Assembly: GCA_036877525.1 (NCBI GenBank)
Contig: JAZGTH010000015.1
Span: forward strand, 8,021,001 to 8,085,000
Length of the DNA: 64,000 nucleotides
Source of the DNA: Chromobotia macracanthus
Taxonomy: Eukaryota; Chordata; Actinopteri; Cypriniformes; Botiidae
Reading direction: 5' to 3'
The notes beneath the pieces are model-generated. The model saw only the letters and a program-made list of their open reading frames with translations, made no database searches and was not told the DNA's origin. How positions within the stretch are numbered: position 1 is the stretch's first letter; every line of letters starts with the position of its first letter. The translations under genes were made by a program, and so were the position numbers. This document shows, piece by piece, positions 10,401-20,864 of this stretch.

Positions 10401-13400
10401 TCCAACTGCTGTTTATCATTATCCGACTCTTGATTAGATCTATGTTTTAACAAAAAATGTTGCTGGAGCTGCGAGAACAACAAAAAACGGTCACTACAAT
10501 TAGCACAAGAGAAACCTTTTACCTTGGGTGGGCTGTCTTTGTTAACCTCCTTAGAGGATCCAGGTGATTTTGAGCTGACAATACAGGTCTTTTGATGTAT
10601 AATCAATGCATCCTGGGTAAACAGGTCACCACACCTGTCACAAAGAACTTGTTCTTGGCGTTCTGCCTTTCCACTGCATTTAACCAAGTGCCGTTTCAAG
10701 TAGTCTGTTCTGATGAAACGCTCCCCACAACTGGCACAGCCATAAGGTTTTTCCCCTGTATGAAGACGTGTATGTACCTTCAGTTGTCCAGCCAGTTTAA
10801 AGCGCCGAGGGCAATACTCGCATTGATGTTTGAATTTATTCATGTAGTGCACCTGTATCCGTTGAAGAAGTTTAGATGTTTCTCTGCATGATTGGTTTTG
10901 ATCATTGCTCTTGGCCAACTGCACACTTTCCTTTACAGCCTTCTTGCATCTGACCTTGAGATTATGTCGTCTTAAAGTCTTTTTAGAACTGTAAGTGTTA
11001 CCACATCGTTTGCAGGGAAAAGGTTTGTTGGTAATGTGCAACATGGAAATATGACGCTTCAAGTCGCTCGGAGTGGACAATGATTTTGAGCAAATATTGC
11101 ACTGCAACTCATTTTCTTGCTGCGTTTTCTTTTGGCAGTCTGTACTCATGCTGTCTATCTTTACAACTCGCACCTCAAGTCGTTGTTTTCCTCTGCAGCG
11201 ATTTTGGTGTACTTTTAAATGATCATAGCGTGAAAAACAACCTTCACAGGTCTTGCAGCGATATGGCTTGACCTCTGTATGAGTGAGAATGTGGTATCGT
11301 AGACTTCTTGGCCTTGAAAATGATTTTGTGCAAAATTTGCACTTTAATTCACAATTATTTTCCCCTGGGACCACCTCAGCCTTCTTTTCATTTTTTAGTT
11401 CAGCAAACATGGACTCCAAACATGGAGTTTCTTCTGCTGCATTTAAATTTTCCAATGTACATTCCTTGGACACACCTGTTGCATTTAAATTTTCCAATGT
11501 ACATTCCTTGGACACACCTGTTGCACTTAAATTTTCCAATGTACATTCCTCAGACACACCTGTTGCACTTAAATTTTCCAATGTACATTCCTCGGACACA
11601 CCTGTTGCACTTAAATTTTCCAATGTACATTCCTCGGACACACCTGTTGCACTTAAATTTTCCAATGTACATTCCTCGGACACACCTGTTGCACTTAAAT
11701 TTTCCAATGTACATTCCTCGGACACACCTGTTGCACTTAAATTTTCCAATGTACATTCCTCGGACACACCTGTTGCACTTAAATGTTCCAGGTTATGCTC
11801 CTTGGTTACCTTTGTTGTATTTAAATTTTCCAATTTACATTCATTGGAAACAGCTGTTGCATTTAAATTTTCCAATTTATGTTCCTTGGATACACCACCA
11901 CAAAAAGCCTCATGCTGTAAGCAAAGATGCCGGCTGTCATATTTCTGTCCACAATGCATGCATGCATATGGTTTTTCCCTTGAATGAAAAGAAAGATGTC
12001 TTAGAAGAAAACTTCTTGATCTAAAAGATTTAAAGCATTGTGGACATTGCTGCTTCAATTTTCCATTTGTTCCAGTTATTTCTGATACTGTGCCCTGGCA
12101 GTGTTTTTCATGACCATTTCTGTAGTTTTGTCTGCTAAACGTTTTCCCACATTTTCTGCAAGCAGGAAACTCTTTGCCATTGCAGATTCTTTCGTGGTCT
12201 TTAAATTTTCTTTTCCTATAAAACTTCCCACATTTTGGACAAGGGAAAACTGTTTTTGCTAAGTGGGCTCTTTCATGAAGTTTTAAATTATTGGGAAAAC
12301 GAAAAGAATGTGGGCAGTATGAGCAATGATAGGGTTTGATGGCCTTGTCTGGTGCAATGCCTACAGTGTCTTTAGCCTGAATCTGTTGAACATCTGACTT
12401 CTGTAATACAGGCAATTGTTGCACCCCTGTACATTTCTCCTGATGCACTTTAACAGCTTCCTGCCTGTGGAAGTGCCTTCCACACTTTGGACATGGAAAT
12501 GGCTTTTCACCAGTGTGAAGACGGATGTGGCGAATCAGTGCAGTTCGATTTGCGAAATGACGTTTGCAGAACTGACATGTGGATACAGAACGTTCTGGCA
12601 TGTGAGTTAAACAGTGTTCGCTAAGTGCCTTTGAATCAGCAAAGGGTTGTTGGCAAACAGCACATGTAAAGTCCTCTTTGTAAATTTGTTGTACTTCCTG
12701 TTGAAGTGTCTGAAGTTTGCGTCTTCTCTCGTGCACTGCCACGTGTCGAAGAAGAAACACAGGAAACTTAAACTGCATTGGGCAGTCGGGACACTTAAGC
12801 ATGCCTCTTTTTGGATGGGACTGTCTATGTTTTAACAAATCTCCAATTGACGGCAAAACTACCAGACAGACTGCACACTGTATTTTCCGCTTATGGACAT
12901 TTCTGTGAGCCATTAAGTGTGCATACCTAGCAAAATTCTTACCACAGTCTAAACAGCGAAAAGGTCTGTTTCCTTTATGAAGATGTAAGTGCTTTCTTAA
13001 CATGTAAAGTGAAATGAAGACTCTTCCACAGAAGCGACAAGTGACTGGAGCACTTTCATTCTTGTCAGCAGATTCCTTGCTTGAACTTTTTAAATCAACA
13101 GCATTATGTTTGTATTTAATTGCCTGTTTGGTATTTGCAAGCAATTTATGCTTTGCTTTATGGCTGTAGAAACCAGACTTGCTAGTATACCTTGCTGGAC
13201 AAAAAGTGCATTGGTAACATTTTGCCACATTTTGTATGGGCTGAATCATTGGTGAGTCTTTGTCCTTATTGTTAGTTGCAATCTCTTCCTCAAGCTCTTT
13301 TCTTCCTTTCACATGCCCCTTGGCTGTATATATTTTAAACTTAATACAAGTGTTCTTTATGTGTCTATTGCGGTTACTGGCCATGGTAAAAATTTCATTA

Positions 13401-15853
13401 CACAAAGGACACCGATACTTCATACCAATTTTTCCTTTGCCTTTTCGCATGTATTCTTTGAGACATTGTTCACGCAAATGCCGTGTCCGATTGTAGGAGT
13501 ACTTGAACAAATGAAAACAGATAGGACATCTGAACTTTGCTGGAAATTTGCTACGAGGAACTGAAGATATTTTTGGTGGAACAATACTTTGAGGACATGA
13601 CTCCCTTTTATGTTTGTTAAGATTCCAGGAATACTTGAAATCTTTTTGACAGTTCTCACACTTGAAGGGCTTCTCAGCTGAATGTGAAATAAGGTGCGAT
13701 TTCAACTGTGCTCTGAGTTTAAAACTCTTCCCACAAAACTGACAACCCATTTGTTCTGATGACTGTTTCTTCTTGCATACATCTACAAGTTTCACATAGC
13801 AATCATGGAGTTCTATATTGGAGCCATCTGTGTCAAATGCCAAGTCTTCCATTTCTGGCTTTTTGAAAGCTGATTTTGAGTCGTCTGCAGTCTCCAGAGA
13901 AGGTTCCAGGATCAAACGTGGGCAGTTTGCTTTCACTTTGTGCCGCTGACGTTTTTGAGCATTAGGAAAGTATAATCCACAACGATCACATCTATGATTT
14001 GTGACAACTGTGTGCCTTAGCTCGTGTTCCTCATGATACACTTGCCGAACAAAGGATTTCCTACAGTACCTACAATCAAACTTTGCTTTCTCTACAGTCA
14101 GAGTTTTGGAGGATACTGGCGAAGAATTGAAGTTGTGCTTTAATTTGAATTCTCCACAGTAATGTTCTACCAATGTGTTACCAGTGAAATAACATTCACA
14201 TATGTTACAATATTGAACTTTGTGCAAAGAATGTATGGAATGGCAGTGCTCAATTAGCTCATCTAAAGCTTGTGTGGACTCTTGGCACTTAAAACAATGG
14301 TAATTCTTCCCATCACATTTCCTCTGTTTAGCTGTCTTAAGGAGAACAACAGGCTGCAGTTTTCTTTCTTGGGTCTTGAAAGATAAAGGAACTCTGCTTG
14401 TAAAGGTACCATTTTCAGTCAAGAGATTTTGCTGACTGGAAGCTAGGCAAGGACTAAGTTCTGGTGGATCAATTGGTGCATTGGTTTCCTTATCCATCTG
14501 AACCCTGCTGGATTCAAAGGCAACTTTTATAAGGATTGGTGGTTCAGTGTGGTGGATTGGTGGTTCAATGTGATTAAACAGATTCCCAATAACTGAAAAA
14601 TTGGTTTCACATTGGTTTACTTGTGCATGTTCCAGGCTTTCAATGTTCTGCTCTGTACTTTTTAAACCAAAACAAGATTCAAGGAATCCAAAACTACTCC
14701 GCTCAATCACTTGTTCATCTTTGGAAGCTGAGCATGTCTGGCTGTCCAACTGAGTTGACTTTTCATAACCAGATATGCTACATGTTTCCTCAAATTCAGG
14801 ATCTGAGAATGTGTTTTCAGGATGTGTTATTTGTTCTTCCAACTGACAGTGACCTAGTGAATCTTTTCCATGACTAGGTTTCTCTATTGTCTCTTCAAAT
14901 TCAGGTTTCAAAGATGTATTTTCAGGATCTGATTTCCTTCTTTCCAACTGGCAGACACCTAATGAACCTATGGTTGGGCAATTATTTTCTTGTCCATTAC
15001 AAACTGATAAGGCCTTAGTATTTGTATTCAAGGGGCAAGTGTAACCTTCTTGTGAGGTTCCAAGATCTTCACAATGTACCATGGGTTGATCCACAGAACA
15101 CCCTGCATCATGAACCAGAATGTCGCTTTCCTCAGTTTGCCCTTCTTCAGGCAAAGGTATCACACCATTTAAATCATCCATGCCTTGAACAGCACACTGG
15201 ACCTCAACATTTGTGAGAAGTGATCCATCTCTCCAATCAGTACCTCCATGGTTTTCATTTTCTCCTTGGCTTTCATCCATGATAACTGGAGATGCACTTT
15301 CAACAGTGTCCTGCTGTTCACTTGTTTTATTGATATTTTCCCCAGAACCATTGCAGACATCAGCATTAGAGAAGTGCATTATATTTGAATTCTGACCATC
15401 CTCTAAAAACTGTCCAGGCTGGTTGTCACCCAGATTAACTTCAATAGAAGAACTCAAATCGCAATCAAGATTTGTTTCAGTCTCTGAGCAGCCGCTAATA
15501 TATGAATAATCCACAACATTGTCATTTGTCAAAAAAGCAGGTTTCAATACTGGGTCGTCAGAATGCACTGCTAACATAGATTCAACCTCTCCTGGGTTAA
15601 GCAAGTGACACGGTGTCATGCTACCATTACAATCTCTCTTATCCTCTGCCTCAGTTGAACTAATTACTTCTTGCCAAGGAGATTCATAGCATGTGTTCTG
15701 CAGAGAATCTGAATCGGTATTCAAATCATTTATGTCAGATTCAGCAATGTCTTGCAAATCCATCATGCTTACAAGGTTCTCTTTTTCAATTAACTGTTCA
15801 ATATCATGAGCAAAGCTCTCCTCCGAATCCATTGGCATTTCATCAGACTCCAT
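7499..15853 (-). CDS. Giant poly-C2H2 zinc-finger protein (2784 aa, about 53 fingers)
   Basis: One uninterrupted exon encodes 2784 residues; the ATG at 15853 is in good context (A at -3, G at +4) and the stop is TAA. The first ~510 residues have no fingers and are Ser/Glu/Asp-rich. I then count about 53 C-x2-C fingers to the C-terminus, many ending in His-Cys rather than His-His (HEKHC, HQNRC, HRKKC). TGEKP-type linkers are few, and fingers come in pairs or small groups separated by long linkers, unlike KRAB-type arrays. Residues ~1319-1472 are an 11-unit 14-residue repeat, and an acidic run (FEDDDDSDNDSDS) lies before the last third. A nuclear, nucleic-acid-binding role is inferred from the family. 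No KRAB, BTB, SCAN or SET domain is evident. The orthologue is not recognised with confidence. Confidence 0.93.
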   Translation of the reverse strand: MESDEMPMDSEESFAHDIEQLIEKENLVSMMDLQDIAESDINDLNTDSDSLQNTCYESPWQEVISSTEAEDKRDCNGSMTPCHLLNPGEVESMLAVHSDDPVLKPAFLTNDNVVDYSYISGCSETETNLDCDLSSSIEVNLGDNQPGQFLEDGQNSNIMHFSNADVCNGSGENINKTSEQQDTVESASPVIMDESQGENENHGGTDWRDGSLLTNVEVQCAVQGMDDLNGVIPLPEEGQTEESDILVHDAGCSVDQPMVHCEDLGTSQEGYTCPLNTNTKALSVCNGQENNCPTIGSLGVCQLERRKSDPENTSLKPEFEETIEKPSHGKDSLGHCQLEEQITHPENTFSDPEFEETCSISGYEKSTQLDSQTCSASKDEQVIERSSFGFLESCFGLKSTEQNIESLEHAQVNQCETNFSVIGNLFNHIEPPIHHTEPPILIKVAFESSRVQMDKETNAPIDPPELSPCLASSQQNLLTENGTFTSRVPLSFKTQERKLQPVVLLKTAKQRKCDGKNYHCFKCQESTQALDELIEHCHSIHSLHKVQYCNICECYFTGNTLVEHYCGEFKLKHNFNSSPVSSKTLTVEKAKFDCRYCRKSFVRQVYHEEHELRHTVVTNHRCDRCGLYFPNAQKRQRHKVKANCPRLILEPSLETADDSKSAFKKPEMEDLAFDTDGSNIELHDCYVKLVDVCKKKQSSEQMGCQFCGKSFKLRAQLKSHLISHSAEKPFKCENCQKDFKYSWNLNKHKRESCPQSIVPPKISSVPRSKFPAKFRCPICFHLFKYSYNRTRHLREQCLKEYMRKGKGKIGMKYRCPLCNEIFTMASNRNRHIKNTCIKFKIYTAKGHVKGRKELEEEIATNNKDKDSPMIQPIQNVAKCYQCTFCPARYTSKSGFYSHKAKHKLLANTKQAIKYKHNAVDLKSSSKESADKNESAPVTCRFCGRVFISLYMLRKHLHLHKGNRPFRCLDCGKNFARYAHLMAHRNVHKRKIQCAVCLVVLPSIGDLLKHRQSHPKRGMLKCPDCPMQFKFPVFLLRHVAVHERRRKLQTLQQEVQQIYKEDFTCAVCQQPFADSKALSEHCLTHMPERSVSTCQFCKRHFANRTALIRHIRLHTGEKPFPCPKCGRHFHRQEAVKVHQEKCTGVQQLPVLQKSDVQQIQAKDTVGIAPDKAIKPYHCSYCPHSFRFPNNLKLHERAHLAKTVFPCPKCGKFYRKRKFKDHERICNGKEFPACRKCGKTFSRQNYRNGHEKHCQGTVSEITGTNGKLKQQCPQCFKSFRSRSFLLRHLSFHSREKPYACMHCGQKYDSRHLCLQHEAFCGGVSKEHKLENLNATAVSNECKLENLNTTKVTKEHNLEHLSATGVSEECTLENLSATGVSEECTLENLSATGVSEECTLENLSATGVSEECTLENLSATGVSEECTLENLSATGVSEECTLENLSATGVSKECTLENLNATGVSKECTLENLNAAEETPCLESMFAELKNEKKAEVVPGENNCELKCKFCTKSFSRPRSLRYHILTHTEVKPYRCKTCEGCFSRYDHLKVHQNRCRGKQRLEVRVVKIDSMSTDCQKKTQQENELQCNICSKSLSTPSDLKRHISMLHITNKPFPCKRCGNTYSSKKTLRRHNLKVRCKKAVKESVQLAKSNDQNQSCRETSKLLQRIQVHYMNKFKHQCEYCPRRFKLAGQLKVHTRLHTGEKPYGCASCGERFIRTDYLKRHLVKCSGKAERQEQVLCDRCGDLFTQDALIIHQKTCIVSSKSPGSSKEVNKDSPPKVKGFSCANCSDRFLLFSQLQQHFLLKHRSNQESDNDKQQLDIFKQEPMDEGYGQNQPSSSQLPANEQHRNSNKVLNKPLKCPHCHMHFANTAGLGMHMRIHTGVYPLSCKKCNVGFWTKKTMEKHRKKCSGHTIVTNIESAMENGVELESALNDTVLVFNNGSNTTGTGVLQTKFSCKDQENDSDKGDMPVHKYQCSECDQSFTDGLRLISHLEEHGREDQERRSGDVHRCYICSKVFSQAGLLHRHVKTQHQFKKKNSCPTCLKNFRSPSDLDLHRSYHDPNRPFVCNTCSLRFWTSKALSIHQGLVHSNKEQPNLKESTAQVETELPVLYTCHPCDRIYTVRKSYLKHCRMKHKHDSVKTFIDNEPKTFLSQGSDKEESNRNASSSQESDKDDSNRDFEDDDDSDNDSDSAPYFPCHVCGKTFLTSENLEDHQRCHLGEKPFECEECGKCFFQLVNLQQHQRSHKSEFQCQMCGKGFVSLFALRKHKQTHVRKPPHRCTKCHLSFTRSAELAEHMVTHRDENFPCDLCDETFSCKTSRAEHRKMHTVQEEELPPLIPPSEPQNKQMSSTVSSRSLSSSSVEQYKYRCGICQVRFPDPEQLSEHGCNPAKERPYSCPECNKHFLHGSHLKKHQLSHQLSGRNSYQCNRCSMNFSHHHHYLTHLRSHGDKQVPEDTNVPVNVKMIRAENAKRDKIYQCPICPESFYQALELANHLSVHSHMCSVCNMTFPTKETLEEHEKCHLTAATQYECTECGDSFLGSDAFRKHHCSNRKLSFSDKHPSKPFVTSPLKKKHSERLFEAGDDEEEEVDVGEDFIICPICQKRFSSNSSLMEHHKNQHEERPFKCLVCGKGFTKKKYLAQHQQIHSERPYHCNVCPESFKTETALVSHFKMHDTKRQHHCSICNRSYLTANDLSKHQRKHAEHQSLNKDSGDYQCDMCCESFSMLSQLKKHQETHVGQVVYECTECDKAFAFPSLLEEHQMTHVVVTKSLQPQPPTHFSYQNPVNE
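11436..11898 (-). repeat. 42-bp coding minisatellite, 11 units
   Basis: Eleven tandem 42-bp units lie inside the giant zinc-finger exon. On the minus strand each encodes a 14-residue motif of the type EECTLENLSATGVS. Six central units are essentially identical at DNA level, flanked by two KEC-type units and three diverged ones (for example KEHNLEHLSATGVS). The length is a multiple of three, so copy-number change keeps the frame. The block sits between finger 21 and finger 22. Long plus-strand frames over this block are shadows. Confidence 0.95.
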
Positions 15854-15978
15854 AGTTCATTTAGAAGTTTAGGTTCCAAGTTAGATCAAGTCTGGGCTTG
15901 CTAGAGTGCTTTCCATCCCTGAGACATTTCCATCCCTTCCTCCAGAGGTCCAGTTCCCCCAGGATTAGTTTTCAATCG
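15854..15978 (-). other. 5' untranslated part of the giant zinc-finger exon
   Basis: A minus-strand acceptor TTTGTCTTTCAG|CGATTG places the exon start at 15978, 125 bases before the ATG. If spliced to the candidate exon at 16070-16124, an ATG formed at the junction opens a 26-codon upstream frame ending in TAG before the main start. Confidence 0.6.
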
Positions 15979-16069
15979 CTGAAAGACAAATTTTCATGTG
16001 ATTACCATAAAAATAAACAAGCAGATAACTTTAAATAAATAAATAAAATGCTGGAAATAAAATGCTCAC

Positions 16070-16124
16070 CATGCTCTATCCACTACATATCATCTATAAT
16101 GTTCCCACTGATTCGCCCAAAGAT
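16070..16124 (-). other. Candidate 5' untranslated exon of the giant zinc-finger gene
   Basis: It is bounded on the minus strand by a strong acceptor (TTCTTTTTGTGCAG|ATC) and donor (GCATG|GTGAGC). The 55-base exon is separated from the coding exon by a 91-base intron. It carries short upstream ATGs and has no coding potential of its own. Predicted from splice signals only. Confidence 0.5.
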
Positions 16125-16539
16125 CTGCACAAAAAGAAAAAAATAATTTCAGACACATTAATTACTTCTTGCCATTGATAGCTTTCTTGCTTCCATGGAA
16201 CACAAAAGATAATTAAGAATACAGTTCCAGGGAAAATTTGTGAACCCTTTGAAATTAAGTCTATTATAGACAATCTGATTACACTACTAACACATAAACA
16301 GTTGTACTTTCTTTTGCGTTTTGTAACACCGAGTAGTTCGCAGACTGGAAAAAAGTGAACGCTTGAATTAAGAAACGTCATTCTTTTACTTTTAGCAGGA
16401 ACAAATTTCTGCTCATCGCTCAGAGTTTTTGATCATTTATTGCAACCCTTTTTATTTGCCACTGGAATTCACCACTGTGTTTATTATTGGAGTGTACATT
16501 TGTCTTAACACCAATTCAAAGACAGACAAAATGCTCTGT

Positions 16540-17190
16540 GAACTGTACAGGGCTATAAGCAAACTGCAGTGCACACCCTGATGGACTTTTTATTGTCACA
16601 CTGACTTGCATATGTTCAGGGAGGATGCAACAACTGGTGACTCTACTAACTTGGAGTAACTCGCAAGCTTCGGTGACCAGCTATATCAGCAAATGCATCG
16701 ATGACATCACTGACCCCAACCTCATCACTACACATTCCAACCAGAAACCATGGATGACTGTGGAAGTGTATGCACTGCTAAGGACAAGGGACTCTACCTT
16801 CAGGAAAGGCAAGATGCTCCAAGAACATTGAGGACCAAAGTGTCCTAGGCCATCAAGTAGGGAAAGCGTACACATCCAAAAAATCCACAGCCACTTCAGA
16901 GACAGTGGTGACACTGTCTTGCGCGTGTGGAAGGGCATCCAGGCCATCACTAACTACAGGCTAAAACAACCTGCCTTTGACGAAGATGCCTTCCTCCCAA
17001 AGGCGTTGAACAAAATCTATGCACGTTTTGAAGCACAGAATGACAGCAGGGAAGACCACCCATTCTCCCATTGACCATGTACTGCACTTAACCACAGCTG
17101 ATAGAGAAAGACTGTGCAGAGTTGACCCATGGTAGACTGCCAGACCAGACAACATTCCTTGCAAAGTGCTCCAAAGATGTGAAAATTCCT
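16540..17190 (+). mobile_element. Degraded non-LTR retrotransposon (L2/CR1-type) fragment
   Basis: Plus-strand translation recalls the linker before the reverse transcriptase of fish L2/CR1-like LINEs: NQKPWMTVEVYALLRTRDSTF at 16737-16800, then VWKGIQAITNY, KIYARFEAQND, LTTAD and PDNIPCKVLQ in different frames with stops. The catalytic reverse transcriptase motifs are absent. Dead fragment, with no neighbouring LINE ends seen. Confidence 0.7.
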
Positions 17191-18094
17191 AGGAAAACTA
17201 GCATTTCCTGCAACAACCCTGAAATGTTCTCCGGGACAATTTATCCTACTGTGGAATGATGAGCGTTTAGGCTCTTAGCAATGCTATTCTAGATTTAACC
17301 AACTTCAATATGCACTTTCTGAGGTCCCGTGAAAGTTATTAGGATCAAGGCATCAAAACCAGGCTTTCCAAATACTCAATATTGTCAATACAACTTTGAA
17401 AGTTACAACTTTAAGAGGTATTGGTCAATTGTGATTTAGATGAAGACCAGATAAGTAATCAATGGAGACAACTAGGTAATTCAAAAGCGGCCACAACTTT
17501 TTTTTTATTAGCAATTGCATCCTGGCTCTTTTTCATAAATCTAATTAATAGAAGAGTTTGTTAAGCTCCGACATTGTGGAGTATTACAACATGTGCACTC
17601 TATTCCAAATTATCTAAAGCCATAAGCACAGTGTGACAAACAGACCCAAATAAGTTTAGAATGGACAAATCACAACAAACCAAGTGCAAATCACTCATCC
17701 TAGTTTTGGTTTGTAAAACCCAACTTTACTTGTACATTACATTATCGTATTATGTAGTGATTATATTTTACTTTAAACGTACATGCCACAAAATAGGATA
17801 TATTCAGTAATCTAGAGTGCAAGTAGAGACGCAAGACCTGCTTTGCAAAATTGGTAATTAAGAACCATCTTCCATTATGTTTCCTGGTTTATTCAAATTA
17901 TGATGCCATAACCCAGAAAGAACAAGGAATGCTGTGACCCTGAACCTGGACAACTCCTCTGACCTGAGGCCTGTACTACAAAGATTGTGTCCAGCCAGAC
18001 AAGTTCCAACTAAATTTGTGCCAAACCTTGCAGTACCACAACCAAGCAGTGCCACAAATGTGGACAGATTTATTCTGGGTTCATCACCATTAGA
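17191..18094. other. Intergenic DNA, no gene seen
   Basis: AT-rich DNA with stops in all frames. The last ~140 bases before the SINE may belong to another old repeat, but I could not identify it. Confidence 0.5.
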
Positions 18095-18345
18095 CCAACT
18101 ATGGTGACCCATAATCAGAATTCGTGCTCTGTGTTTAACCCATCCAGTTAGTGCACACACATTGGAGTAGTGAGTGGTTACACACATTACAAAACAGGAA
18201 CATCACTGCAGCCCGTGGAACAACTGGAAGGAAGGTGCCTTGCTCAAGGGCACCTCAACTGTTCCTTGCCAGCATTGATAATCAACCTGGGAACCTTCTG
18301 GTTAAGTCTGACTCTCTAACCAGTAGGCCACAAGAGCCCCCAACT
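18095..18345 (-). mobile_element. tRNA-derived SINE, degraded
   Basis: On the minus strand the element starts with a tRNA-like head: TGGCCTACTGGTTAGAGAGT resembles box A, and a worn GGTTGATTATC stands where box B (GGTTCGATTCC) would be, 35-45 bases later. The body contains the GTGCCTTGCTCAAGGGCACC hairpin and the ATGGTGACCCATAATC segment common in fish SINEs of this type. The box B damage suggests it cannot be transcribed by RNA polymerase III. Confidence 0.65.
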
Positions 18346-18469
18346 TGTAACGTCACACCTAACCTGCTCCTGGACAGTTAAGTTATGGCACACTAACACA
18401 TCATTTGTGCAGGAAATATTGGGAAAATGGCAATGAATATGGAAATCTCACTAGACCTTCAAGAGACAG

Positions 18470-18965
18470 GTATGAATACGTCAGTGACCACTGTCTGCAG
18501 TGCACTGCAAGATGCAAACCAATGTTTAACCAGGAGAAAGCAGGGTGACAAGTTTACAGTTTGGCAAGAAGAACTTGGCAAGAAATAAATAAGAGCAACC
18601 AGAACTGCTTGAGAGAGAGGCTTGTGGACAATTTAGACCAATATTAACTTGTAACAGAGTGATAACAGAAGCAAATAAAAGGTGAATGTACTGGTTCACT
18701 CTTCTTCACTGATGACAGGAATAACAAAATTAATTTGGGCAAATTCAAGCAAATGCCTCAAAACTACTTGGCTGTGACACCATTCTACAGCAAGAAAATG
18801 CTCTGAAACACACTGCTAAAGCAAAAAAGAGTTTTAAACTAAAAACTGGAAAATTCTTAAATGACCAAGTCGGTCACCTGATCCTAACCTAAATGAGCAA
18901 GCCTTTTATATGCCAAAGAAAAACCTTAAGAGTACTACAGAATTGTTTGATTACAAATCTGTGGA
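18470..18965 (+). mobile_element. Tc1/mariner-type transposase fossil
   Basis: Scattered segments resemble a fish Tc1-like transposase in plus orientation, e.g. ACTGCAAGATGCAAACCA near 18506, CTTGTGGACA near 18621 and CTACAGCAAGAAAATGC near 18783, the last corresponding to the QQDN segment with its key codon altered. Frameshifts and stops interrupt it throughout. No terminal inverted repeats were found. Confidence 0.55.
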
Positions 18966-20864
18966 ACACATAGGAAAAGGCTCATCCATTATGGAAAGCA
19001 TTGGGTCACAAGCATAACCTGAAGTTCTAGTGAGGTACAAGGTCACAAAAGGGCATGAGGGTAGCACAGGTTCACCTAATCAAAGCTGCAGAAGTATGTT
19101 TTTGGTTTAAAAAAAAAAAACAACAACCATAGCACAACACTGGGAAAGGCAGACCTCGCTGAGCAGTACTGGCAACATTGTTCTACTAAATTAAAGCTAA
19201 GGTTTATCCAAAAAGTCACTAGACTTGATGGTATGCACTTTTTCTGAAAAAGCTGATAAATAACAACACCGTTGCTAAGTTGGCAACAATGTGCTGCACA
19301 CATTCAGCATATGCACGTGAAGCACAGAGCCAAAGGGCGTTGGCCGGGGGTGACTGACTATGAGTGACAAGCTAACCAAGACTGGGCCATTCTTGCTAAT
19401 ATTTTCACTCTGGAAGGTGACTTTTTCACAATAACTGCAACACAAAATACATGAAAAGATTACAGAGAGAAGTAGCCGTTTCATTGATGGTGCATTATGA
19501 TTTAATTTATGATATGATTTAATTTAACACTGATGGGACTGGGGGATCAAGGTTTCTGCATAGATGACAAAGACCTCATATTAAGAAGACAACACTGCAT
19601 GCAAAATTCCTTAACATCCAACTCAAAGTGATGGTGACATTCAAGAACCACCTACTTAAGGACTATGATACAGTTAAAACCATGACAGACAACTAGAAAG
19701 GGCCCATCATGATTCAACAAACCTACAGTAAAACCTCTGCATTTTTGCATTTCTAGCTTTCCAATGGTGTCTGCATTGTTCACCAAATACAAAGCACTAG
19801 TTACTAGCACCAGAAGGCAACATTTCTTTACGCCTGTGTATACATCGTAATATGTATGTTACAATAATAAATAATGAATTTATGAATAGTTTTAACTGGA
19901 GTTAGTAAACACTAATAAACAGATCCTTAATATGAAACTCCAACAAAGGAGACCATGGACCACAAACCAATATGGTTTGAACCAATTGAGGCAATGGTTG
20001 AATTTGCTGTGCTATAATTTTCAGAAAGGTCTCTGTTTAAAGTAAACAACTGTTGGGGTTTGTGAAGACTCTGCATAGTTACATTGTTCATTAGGTGGCT
20101 GTGACCACTATAGCATTGCAGAAGGTACAGTGTAGTCTTGATGCAGTACAATCTGTCTTAATAGACAACTAACCCACCAACACCAGTGTAAACAACACAG
20201 TTAACAGTACAATAAACAGTAAAGCAGTAGTTTACGTGATCATTTCATGCCATGTCGCATTCAAGGAAGTCTATCTGGTTGTATGAGCAAATATTGTCTC
20301 AAAAGCTAGACAAAGAAGTTTACCTTATAATATTCACAGATTGAAATAGATATGAAGAGGCCCACTCGATTTCACCAAGGTCCACTAATTTGGACATTTC
20401 AGGCTACATCACTGGTTCTAATGCTTGTTTCAACATATAAAAATGCCCAAACCCTGATCAGTGATCTTCCTTTAAGAGCCTTTTTACCTGCTATTATGCT
20501 GAACTTACTGCTGGAGGAGTGCTATTCTATTTTCTATCATCATTTAAAATGACCAAATAAGAATCTCCACAGAATGCACAAAGTGAATCCATCTCAAAGT
20601 CTGATGCATTGTCAATATTCTTCCGCAGAGCACTACCGTAGCACTTGAAAACTTCAGACTAACTACCTGTGAGTAAACTAGTCTGGCAAATCCTTTAACC
20701 TCTTTCATAAAAGGGATTTTTGGGAATATGAGACTAAACATCGTGTCAGTGACATCCTTTGGAGCTTGAGTTTACACAGCAGTGTTTGTGAGGGAGAGCT
20801 GTGGTATTAAGGCCCCACCCATAAGCCCACAGACTCATAGCAAGGCATTTTCATCTCTTATTAG
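18966..20864. other. Intergenic DNA, no gene seen
   Basis: Only short chance reading frames (up to about 75 codons). Probably old repeat debris, but I could not name a family. Confidence 0.45.

Noticed and set aside
11283..12024. Two long overlapping plus-strand frames (234 and 238 codons)
   Set aside because: They are shadows of the 42-bp repeat in the giant zinc-finger exon. A stop-free repeat unit opens several frames at once.
18205..18345. A functional tRNA gene on the minus strand
   Set aside because: The box B equivalent is degenerate and the body continues as a SINE. No cloverleaf with paired acceptor stem is apparent.
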